A stretch of DNA of 6,532 nucleotides from Cytophagales bacterium (GTDB taxonomy: Bacteria > Bacteroidota > Bacteroidia > Cytophagales > UBA9547). Shown in pieces: positions 1 through 5,475 of the stretch. The notes beneath the pieces were generated by a model. It worked only from the letters and a program-made list of their open reading frames with translations, searched no databases and had not been told where the DNA came from. Every line of letters begins with the position of its first letter. Position 1 is the stretch's first letter. A program made the position numbers and the translations under genes. The stretch lies in NCBI GenBank assembly GCA_013298205.1, contig JAAFJZ010000141.1:1-6532 (forward strand). The letters run 5' to 3'.

Positions 1-386
1 TTAATTTCATCATTTCCCAAATCTGCAAATGGAAGCAATTTACGAATATCTGCTTCCGCAAAACCTTCTACTCTTTGCAACTCATACATGGTGAGCAATT
101 TGCCTTCTTTCTCAATGTATTTTATCAAGTTTTGAATTTGGGCTTCATTGAGCAAAAATAAGCTTCTCAACTCGTCTGCTGAAGCAGTATTGAGGTTTAG
201 AGCTTGGCGGTAATATTGAAACAAGGATTCATACAAATCTTCATAAGGAATATTTGATTCTTGGGTTTTGAACAAATCCCTTACAAACATTTCTAAATCA
301 ATTTCTGTTTTCCTGATTTTTTGGGCATGTAGTTGAAAAGAATTTAAAAAGCAGATGAGCAAAAACATTTTTCGTAAAATGCTCAT
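1..386 (-). CDS. Exported helix-hairpin-helix (ComEA-like) protein, N-terminal 128 residues only
   Basis: This open frame starts at the ATG at 386-384 and runs off the left edge without a stop, so the C-terminus is missing. Residues 1-21 look like a Sec signal peptide: a basic start (MSILRK), a hydrophobic core (MFLLICFLNSF) and a likely cleavage site after LHA. Residues 64-123 resemble a ComEA-type double helix-hairpin-helix: LNTASADEL, a first hairpin around 77-90, KYIEKEGKLLTMYEL, and a second hairpin VEGFAEADIRKLLPF (107-120). The first hairpin has LLNEAQ where DNA-binding members usually have a Gly-x-Gly turn, so DNA binding is doubtful. From memory, Bacteroidota encode long exported proteins that begin this way, and this is probably one of them. 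It starts 18 bp after the stop of the upstream 125-residue gene, which suggests one transcript. A second in-frame Met (residue 7) would still leave a signal peptide. Function unknown. Confidence 0.72.
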   Translation of the reverse strand, partial: MSILRKMFLLICFLNSFQLHAQKIRKTEIDLEMFVRDLFKTQESNIPYEDLYESLFQYYRQALNLNTASADELRSLFLLNEAQIQNLIKYIEKEGKLLTMYELQRVEGFAEADIRKLLPFADLGNDEI

Positions 387-404
387 CTTTAAATACTTAA
401 AATA

Positions 405-782
405 CTATTGATAAATATTTTGTTCTGAAAAATATTCTAAAATGTGGTATTTTAGAAAAAGTTCTTGGTCTATGGCTGAAAGAAAGGGCATAGGCAGAGC
501 CTCTTTCCATTTTGGCCAACCTTCTGTATCTGTACCTTCGAGTTCGAAATAGCCAGAAAGGCTCAAAATCTTACAAACTGCAATATGAATTAAATCTTGT
601 TTTTCTTCTTTTGAAAAAACCTTAGCCCCTTTTCCTAATTCTTGTACGCCAATCAAAAAAAGCACAACTTTTACATCTGGTTTACTGTTTAAACTTGATT
701 TTAAAGAAACCAAAAGTTTCTCCCAATTTTCCTCAATTGTGAGCTGGCTTTCATTTTGGTAGTCTTCTTGGGTCAAACTCAT
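405..782 (-). CDS. Conserved-looking small protein of unknown function, 125 residues
   Basis: I do not recognise this protein from any family with a known function. It is complete, from the ATG at 782-780 to the TAG at 407-405, and has no signal peptide. A single short hydrophobic stretch (VKVVLFLIGVQELGKG, 37-52) is too short and too broken to be a confident membrane segment and looks more like a buried strand and turn. Other patches that look conserved are EKQDLIHIAVC (60-70) and ELEGTDTEGWPKW (80-92), which is rich in Gly, Trp and acidic residues. The C-terminal part (about 103-120) is predicted to be helical. It lies 39 bp after argF' and 18 bp before the exported helix-hairpin-helix gene, so it is probably cotranscribed with both. 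The wording of the motifs recalls uncharacterised Bacteroidota proteins, but that is memory and not a search. It is probably a soluble cytoplasmic protein. Confidence 0.8.
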   Translation of the reverse strand: MSLTQEDYQNESQLTIEENWEKLLVSLKSSLNSKPDVKVVLFLIGVQELGKGAKVFSKEEKQDLIHIAVCKILSLSGYFELEGTDTEGWPKWKEALPMPFLSAIDQELFLKYHILEYFSEQNIYQ

Positions 783-821
783 ATTTTACTAAATTTATAA
801 TTCAAAATTACAAAAAATAAT

Positions 822-1778
822 CTACAGGGTTTTGAGAATATTTTTCAAAACAGCTTGGCAGCCCCAAACTCTATTTTCTGCTTGTTGCAAAACCAAAGAG
901 TTGGGTCCATCTAGGATTTCATCAGAAAGCTCGATTCCTCTTCTTACGGGCAAACAATGCATGACTTTGGCTTGGTTTGTATTTTTTATTTTCATGTCTG
1001 TAAGCATCCAGTTGCTATCTGCTGTAAGCACTTTTCCATAATCATTATAGCTAGACCAATTTTTTACATAAATAAAATCTGCTCCTTCAAGTGCTTTTTG
1101 TTGGTCATGTTCTACGTGTGCATTTTTCGCAAATACGGGTGCCAATTCATACCCTTTGGGATGGGTAATCGTGAAATCAAAGCCTGCTTTTACCGCCCAT
1201 TCTGAAAACGAATTGGCTACTGCTTGAGGTAAAGGCTTAATATGTGGTGCCCATGTCAAAACTACTTTTACTTTTTTTGGATCTTTGTGCTGGGTTTGCT
1301 CAGAAATCGTGATAATATCAGCTAAAGATTGCAAAGGATGTCTGGTTGCAGATTCTAAACTTACGATGGGAACACCTGCATATTTTTTGAATTTAAGAAA
1401 GAAATCTTCGCTATAATCTTCCTCTCTATCAATAAGTTTGGGAAACGAACGAATGCCTATAATATCACAATATTTCCCCATTACACCTGCAGCTTCTTTG
1501 ATGTGTTCTACTGTGTTGTGGTCCATTACTACGCCTTCTTGGGTTTCCAAAGACCAGCCTTCTTTATCCATATTCATCACCATTACGTTCATTCCCAATT
1601 GCATAGCGGCTTTTTGGGTGCTCAATCGAGTACGTAAACTGGGATTTAAAAATATCAAACCTATGGTTTTGGCATAACCCAAATTTTTATCTACCATCGG
1701 GTTATTTTTATAATGAAGCGCATCTTGCACTAAATTATTTATATCAGGCACATCATTTACGGAAATGAAATCTTTCAT
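822..1778 (-). CDS. argF': N-acetyl/N-succinyl-ornithine carbamoyltransferase
   Basis: This cytoplasmic enzyme transfers the carbamoyl group from carbamoyl phosphate to an N-acylated ornithine, giving N-acyl-citrulline in arginine biosynthesis. The carbamoyl-phosphate motif reads NPSLRTR (45-51), as in the acyl-ornithine branch, and not STRTR as in ordinary ornithine transcarbamylase. Other family marks are Trp75, CDIIGIRSF (104-112), ATRHPLQS (144-151), TWAPH (175-179), FIYVKNW (235-241) and HCLPVRR (274-280). The length of 318 equals that of the Bacteroides fragilis N-succinylornithine enzyme as I recall it. Position 90, which sets acyl specificity in studied members (Pro for succinyl, Glu for acetyl), is Val here, so the acyl group cannot be assigned. 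The Lys that is carboxylated in the Xanthomonas acetyl enzyme appears to be Gln308, which leans towards the succinyl-type branch. A candidate promoter lies just upstream, and the gene probably leads a three-gene operon. Confidence 0.95.
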   Translation of the reverse strand: MKDFISVNDVPDINNLVQDALHYKNNPMVDKNLGYAKTIGLIFLNPSLRTRLSTQKAAMQLGMNVMVMNMDKEGWSLETQEGVVMDHNTVEHIKEAAGVMGKYCDIIGIRSFPKLIDREEDYSEDFFLKFKKYAGVPIVSLESATRHPLQSLADIITISEQTQHKDPKKVKVVLTWAPHIKPLPQAVANSFSEWAVKAGFDFTITHPKGYELAPVFAKNAHVEHDQQKALEGADFIYVKNWSSYNDYGKVLTADSNWMLTDMKIKNTNQAKVMHCLPVRRGIELSDEILDGPNSLVLQQAENRVWGCQAVLKNILKTL

Positions 1779-1805
1779 TCTAATTAAAATTTCGGTTTAG
1801 AATCA

Positions 1806-1834
1806 CAAAACTATTATATTTTTCTTGAAACCAA
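1806..1834 (-). promoter_or_regulatory. Candidate promoter for argF' (TTG-N18-TAGTTTTG)
   Basis: On the minus strand a TTG (1834-1832) is followed after 18 bases by TAGTTTTG (1813-1806). This matches the Bacteroidota vegetative promoter pattern TTG/TTTG, about 17-23 bases, TAnnTTTG. Transcription would begin near 1801 and leave a leader of about 23 bases before the argF' ATG at 1778. It sits in the 112-bp gap after pyrE, so argF' need not depend on readthrough from pyrE. The match is by eye and has not been tested. Confidence 0.45.
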
Positions 1835-1890
1835 GTGCAAATTGAAGCTACTTAGTTGCTTTTTGATAATTTTTGAAGGGAGAAATATAT

Positions 1891-2535
1891 TTATTTCCTC
1901 CAATTGGCCGGATCTTGTCTCCATTGCGAAAGCATTTCAAAATCACTTGCTGCAATGATTTGCTTCTCTTGAGCCACTTCCAAAAGCGAAGTGTAGTCTG
2001 AAAGAGATTTCAATTCCACATGTTGATTTGCAAAATTTTCGCTTGCCAAACGAAATTGATAGGTGAAAATACAAACCATTCCCAATACATCAGCTCCCGC
2101 ATTGCGCAAATCTTCTACGGCTTTCAAAGAACTGCTTCCTGTAGAAACCAAGTCTTCTATAACTACAATTTTTTGATTTTTTTCTACTTTCCCTTCTATC
2201 ACATTGGTCATTCCATGCCCTTTGGGAGCTGAGCGCACATAACTAAATGGCAAATTCAAATAATCTGCTACCAAAGCCCCTTGCGGTATGCCGGCTGTGG
2301 CTACTCCAGAAATAGCTTCTACTTGTGGAAAATGCATTAAAATTTCTGCTGCAAGTGCATTTTTGATTAAATTTCTTAATGGTGGATAAGATAAACTCAA
2401 TCTATTATCACAATATATGGGTGAATTCCATCCAGAAGCCCATTTAAAGGGTTTTTCAGGACTTAATTTTATGGCACCAATAGATAAAAGCTCAGATGCT
2501 ATGGTTTTGCTGATTGAAATTGTGTGGGAAATCAT
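1891..2535 (-). CDS. pyrE: Orotate phosphoribosyltransferase
   Basis: PyrE converts orotate and PRPP to orotidine 5'-monophosphate, the fifth step of de novo pyrimidine synthesis, in the cytoplasm, normally as a dimer. The PRPP-binding signature IVVIEDLVSTGSSS is at 123-136, with the acidic pair Glu127-Asp128. The flexible catalytic loop YVRSAPKGHGMTN (99-111) keeps Arg101, Lys105 and His107; the position of E. coli Lys100 is Ser102, as I recall for Bacillus-type enzymes. The N-terminal part has FKWASGWNSPIYCDNR (30-45), typical of the orotate-binding region, and SGVATAGIPQGALVA (76-90) is the PRPP-side loop. The length of 214 is normal for the family. The ATG at 2535 is preceded by no Shine-Dalgarno sequence, which is usual in Bacteroidota. 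The gene diverges from the glucosidase operon and is followed by argF'; both pathways draw on carbamoyl phosphate. No clear terminator follows the stop. Confidence 0.97.
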   Translation of the reverse strand: MISHTISISKTIASELLSIGAIKLSPEKPFKWASGWNSPIYCDNRLSLSYPPLRNLIKNALAAEILMHFPQVEAISGVATAGIPQGALVADYLNLPFSYVRSAPKGHGMTNVIEGKVEKNQKIVVIEDLVSTGSSSLKAVEDLRNAGADVLGMVCIFTYQFRLASENFANQHVELKSLSDYTSLLEVAQEKQIIAASDFEMLSQWRQDPANWRK

Positions 2536-2543
2536 AAATTAGG

Positions 2544-2551
2544 CAAAATTA
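2544..2551 (-). promoter_or_regulatory. Second possible -7 box for pyrE, very close to its start
   Basis: TAATTTTG on the minus strand (2551-2544) fits TAnnTTTG exactly but ends only 8 bases before the pyrE ATG. If used, it would give a nearly leaderless message. I see no -33 TTG at the right distance, so it is weaker than the upstream candidate at 2615-2642. Confidence 0.2.
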
Positions 2552-2579
2552 AAACTTTCGTTAAAAGTAATCATGATTT

Positions 2580-2597
2580 TGTAATTTTCTGTAATTT
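2580..2597. repeat. Direct repeat TGTAATTT with 10-bp period
   Basis: Two identical 8-base copies of TGTAATTT start at 2580 and 2590, one helical turn apart, 45-62 bases upstream of pyrE. A 7-of-8 copy (TGTAATTA) occurs at 2737-2744. Spacing of one turn is what a protein binding one face of the helix would use, but in DNA this AT-rich the repeat could be chance. Confidence 0.4.
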
Positions 2598-2614
2598 ATT
2601 AAAAAATGAACATC

Positions 2615-2642
2615 CAAATTTAGTTTGATAGTTAAGTTCAAA
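2615..2642 (-). promoter_or_regulatory. Candidate promoter for pyrE (TTTG-N16-TAAATTTG)
   Basis: On the minus strand TTTG (2642-2639) is followed after 16 bases by TAAATTTG (2622-2615), an exact -7 box for Bacteroidota. The spacer is slightly shorter than usual. Transcription would start near 2610 and give a leader of about 75 bases that includes the TGTAATTT direct repeat. Confidence 0.35.
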
Positions 2643-2709
2643 TAAAACAAGTAGATAAAATCGACTTAATTCGAAATTTGCTATCAATAAAAAATTTACA
2701 ATACGTACT

Positions 2710-2735
2710 CAGGTATTAAATTAAACATTTACCTG
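2710..2735. promoter_or_regulatory. Inverted repeat CAGGTA-N14-TACCTG, possible operator
   Basis: CAGGTA at 2710-2715 and TACCTG at 2730-2735 are perfect reverse complements separated by 14 AT-rich bases. The arms are among the most GC-containing bases in this gap. The centre lies about 70 bases upstream of the predicted start of the glucosidase transcript, where an activator commonly binds, and the 20-base arm spacing places both arms on one face of the helix. It is not a terminator: there is no T tract, and the loop is long for the 6-base stem. The cognate regulator is not in the window. Confidence 0.4.
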
Positions 2736-2780
2736 TTGTAATTATTACTTAAAATCATGAAGAAAATAAAAAAAAAATTA

Positions 2781-2788
2781 TAAATTTG
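2781..2788 (+). promoter_or_regulatory. Candidate -7 promoter box for the glucosidase operon (TAAATTTG)
   Basis: TAAATTTG is an exact match to the Bacteroidota -7 box, placed 33 bases before the ATG at 2822, which predicts a leader of about 29 bases. A run of ten A residues (2768-2777) lies directly upstream. No good TTTG -33 element is visible at the expected distance, so the promoter may be weak without an activator. Confidence 0.42.
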
Positions 2789-2821
2789 AGATAATGTACT
2801 AGCAAAAATTAGTGTAAAATC

Positions 2822-5452
2822 ATGGCAAACCAAGAGCAATTAAGGGTAAAATCAACTGAAACAAATACCCAATGGAAGAAATGGGGACCTTATTTAACTG
2901 AAAGACAATGGGGAACTGTTCGAGAAGATTACAGTTCTGATGGCTCAGCTTGGAACTATTTGCCCCATGAACATGCCAGAAGCAAAACCTACCGTTGGGG
3001 TGAGGAAGGAATCGGAGGTTTAAGCGATAGCAAACAAATTTTGTGTTTTTCACTAGGATTTTGGAACGGAGCAGATGCCATAATAAAAGAAAGAATGTTT
3101 GGACTCACTGGTGAAGAAGCCAATCATGGTGAGGATTGTAAGGAGTTGTATTATTTTTTAGACAGCACTCCTACTCATTCATACATGAAAATGCTTTATA
3201 AATACCCGCAGCAAGCCTTCCCCTATGATCAGCTCAAAAAAGAAAATAAAAATCGTGGCAAATTAGACCCAGAATTTGAATTAATAGATACTGGAATTTT
3301 TAATGAAGACAAATACTTTGATATTTTTATTGAGTATGCCAAAGCCAGTGAAGAAGATATTTTAATTAAAATCACTGCATTCAACAGAGCAAAAGAAGAT
3401 GCTTTTCTAAGTATTTTGCCACAAATTTGGTTTAGAAACACCTGGGCTTGGGGTTATGATTCTTACAAACCACTCTTATCGGAAGAAAGTAAAAATTGCA
3501 TTAACATGAGCCATAATAAATTGGGAAACTTATTTCTCGTAGCAGAAGAAAATGTGGAATCTTTGTTTTGTGAAAACGAAACCAATACTTCTAAGCTCTA
3601 CAACGTTGAAAACAAAAGTTCTTTTTGTAAAGATGGCATCAATGATTTTGTAGTAAGTGGAAATAAAAATGCAGTCAATTCAAATAAAACAGGTACAAAA
3701 GCAGCCTTTCATTTCAATAAAAGTATAAAAGCACAAAATAAAGTAGAAATCAAATTAAGATTATGCAATTCTATTTCAAATAATGAATTTAAAGATTTTG
3801 ATTTAATTTTTGAAAAAAGAAGATTAGAAGCGGATGATTTTTATTCCAATTTACAAAAAAATGTTCCCAATGAAGATTTAAAACTTATTCAAAGACAAGC
3901 CTATGCAGGAATGCTTTGGAGCAAACAATTTTATTATTTCAATATAAAAGATTGGCTAAATGGCGATCCTTCTCAAATTCCTCCTCCAGAATCTAGGAAA
4001 AATGGGAGAAATTCTCGCTGGGAACACTTAAATAATGAAAACATCATTTCTATGCCCGATACATGGGAATATCCATGGTATGCCGCATGGGATTTGGCAT
4101 TTCACACTTTACCTTTGGCTCGGTTGGATTCTGCTTTTGCAAAAAGGCAAATCGAAATACTTTTGCGAGAATACTATATGCATCCCAACGGGCAGATTCC
4201 GGCTTATGAATGGAATTTTGGAGATGTAAATCCTCCTGTACACGCTTGGGCTACCTATCAAGTATATAAAATAGAAAAAGAAGCAAATAATGGGGTGGGA
4301 GATATTGAATTTTTGGAAAAAATATTTCATAAACTTCTTTTGAACTTCACTTGGTGGGTAAACCAAAAAGATTCGGGAGGAAATAATATTTTTGAAGGTG
4401 GTTTCCTAGGTTTAGATAATATTGGTGTTTTTGACAGAAGCAGCCCACTTCCTACAGGAGGTACGATTGAGCAAGCTGATGGCACAAGTTGGATGGCAAT
4501 GTATGCTTTAAATATGCTCAAAATCGCTACTGAAATTTCGGCAACAAAGCCCCATTACCAAGATATGGCTTCCAAATTCTTTGAACACTTTCTTTCTATT
4601 TCAGCAGCCCTCAATGCGGTTGGAAAAAGTAACGTTAATCTTTGGGATGAAGAGGACCAGTTTTTTTACGATTATTTGCATTTGCCCAACAATAAGGAAG
4701 GAATGCGACTAAAAGTAAGGTCTATGGTAGGTCTTTTGCCATTGTATGCGGTAGAAATTTTGGGAAATGATATTTTAAATCAATTGCCTATCTTTAAAAG
4801 ACGAGCAGAATATGTCATTCAAAATAAACCCGAACTTGCATCCTTAATTTCAAGATGGGATGTGGGTGGCAAAAATGAAACAAAATTGCTTTCTTTACTC
4901 AGAGGACACAGAATGAAAAGGTTATTGAATAAAATGCTCGATGAAAATGAGTTTTTATCTCAATTTGGTATTCGAGCGCTATCTAAATTTCACAAAGAAA
5001 ATCCTTATGAATTTGATGTAAACGGAGAAATTTATAAAGTAAATTATAATCCTGCTGAATCCGATTCTTTTCTTTTTGGAGGAAATTCAAATTGGCGTGG
5101 CCCAATTTGGTTTCCTGTAAATTTTCTTTTGATTCAATCATTAAATAAATTTTATGAATATTATGGAGATGATTTTAAAGTAGAATACCCAACCCATTCT
5201 GGTAATTTACTTAATCTAAAACAAGTTTCAGAAGCCATATCATTAAGAATTATTTCTATTTTCACAAAAGATAATGAAGGAAAAAGGGCTTTTCTTGGAG
5301 AAAATTTTAAAATGCAAAATGACCCACACTTTAAAAACTATGTACAGTTTTTTGAATATTTTAATGGAGACAATGGCAAAGGTTTAGGTGCCAGTCACCA
5401 AACAGGTTGGACAGGTCTCATTACCGAACTCATTCATAATCTTAAATATTAA
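2822..5452 (+). CDS. Cytoplasmic glucosidase, GH63 / MGH1-type glycoside hydrolase family
   Basis: This 876-residue protein looks like the long bacterial 'glucosidase' family related to GH63, whose members are inverting enzymes that release glucose from alpha-glucosides. It has no signal peptide, so it should act in the cytoplasm. The N-terminal part (about 1-340) carries family blocks WGPYLTERQWGTVREDYS (21-38), LCFSLGFWNG (74-83), DSTPTHSYMKMLYKYPQ (114-130) and WFRNTWAWG (203-211), probably a beta-sandwich domain. The C-terminal part (about 350-876) should be the (alpha/alpha)6 barrel, with YPWYAAWDLAFH (417-428), GLDNIGVFD (530-538), NWRGPIWFPVN (757-767) and HQTGWTGL (859-866). By analogy with GH63, Asp532 in GLDN is my candidate acid and Glu845 in FFEYFNG the candidate base; neither is proven. 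The natural substrate is unknown. The gene is followed after 23 bp by glucose dehydrogenase, which supports glucose as the product. Confidence 0.88.
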   Translation: MANQEQLRVKSTETNTQWKKWGPYLTERQWGTVREDYSSDGSAWNYLPHEHARSKTYRWGEEGIGGLSDSKQILCFSLGFWNGADAIIKERMFGLTGEEANHGEDCKELYYFLDSTPTHSYMKMLYKYPQQAFPYDQLKKENKNRGKLDPEFELIDTGIFNEDKYFDIFIEYAKASEEDILIKITAFNRAKEDAFLSILPQIWFRNTWAWGYDSYKPLLSEESKNCINMSHNKLGNLFLVAEENVESLFCENETNTSKLYNVENKSSFCKDGINDFVVSGNKNAVNSNKTGTKAAFHFNKSIKAQNKVEIKLRLCNSISNNEFKDFDLIFEKRRLEADDFYSNLQKNVPNEDLKLIQRQAYAGMLWSKQFYYFNIKDWLNGDPSQIPPPESRKNGRNSRWEHLNNENIISMPDTWEYPWYAAWDLAFHTLPLARLDSAFAKRQIEILLREYYMHPNGQIPAYEWNFGDVNPPVHAWATYQVYKIEKEANNGVGDIEFLEKIFHKLLLNFTWWVNQKDSGGNNIFEGGFLGLDNIGVFDRSSPLPTGGTIEQADGTSWMAMYALNMLKIATEISATKPHYQDMASKFFEHFLSISAALNAVGKSNVNLWDEEDQFFYDYLHLPNNKEGMRLKVRSMVGLLPLYAVEILGNDILNQLPIFKRRAEYVIQNKPELASLISRWDVGGKNETKLLSLLRGHRMKRLLNKMLDENEFLSQFGIRALSKFHKENPYEFDVNGEIYKVNYNPAESDSFLFGGNSNWRGPIWFPVNFLLIQSLNKFYEYYGDDFKVEYPTHSGNLLNLKQVSEAISLRIISIFTKDNEGKRAFLGENFKMQNDPHFKNYVQFFEYFNGDNGKGLGASHQTGWTGLITELIHNLKY

Positions 5453-5475
5453 AATCAATTATTCAAACTCACAAA

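Larger units (their letters stand above)
2536..2821. other. Divergent intergenic region between pyrE and the glucosidase operon
   Basis: This 286-bp AT-rich stretch contains no credible coding region; the open frames in it are only a handful of codons long. It must hold the control signals for both divergent units. I see three exact TAnnTTTG boxes (two on the minus strand, one on the plus), a TGTAATTT direct repeat with a 10-bp period at 2580-2597, a CAGGTA/TACCTG inverted repeat at 2710-2735, and a run of ten A residues at 2768-2777 immediately upstream of the plus-strand box. No riboswitch-like structure or GC-rich terminator hairpin is visible. Confidence 0.7.

Noticed and set aside
803..810. 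TAATTTTG box before the 125-residue gene as a stand-alone promoter
   Set aside because: No -33 TTG lies at a usable distance and the gene is only 39 bp from argF'; cotranscription is simpler, so it is not listed as a feature.
832..1205. Plus-strand open frames opposite argF'
   Set aside because: They lie entirely antisense to a strongly conserved enzyme gene, have no recognisable domains and no promoter context; they are shadows of the coding strand.
1845..1868. Possible terminator hairpin after pyrE (AAGC...GCTT arms)
   Set aside because: The stem is only 4-5 weak pairs with a 9-base loop, too unstable for an intrinsic terminator.
2757..2783. Tiny plus-strand open frame (MKKIKKKL) that could be a leader peptide
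   Set aside because: It is eight codons of A-rich sequence lying upstream of the predicted transcription start, with no attenuator structure after it.
2798..2813. ACTA-N8-TAGT inverted repeat in the glucosidase leader
   Set aside because: Four base pairs of AT-rich stem is expected by chance here and would not form a stable structure.
2820..3053. Minus-strand open frame opposite the start of the glucosidase gene
   Set aside because: It is fully antisense to conserved glucosidase motifs, and its translation shows no family features.
4035..4521. Further open frames in other frames within the glucosidase gene, on both strands
   Set aside because: They overlap the conserved catalytic part of the GH63-type protein, and their composition is that of an out-of-frame translation.
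5453..5475. Promoter or terminator between the glucosidase and glucose dehydrogenase genes
   Set aside because: The gap is only 23 bp, with no hairpin and no TAnnTTTG box; cotranscription is the simplest reading.
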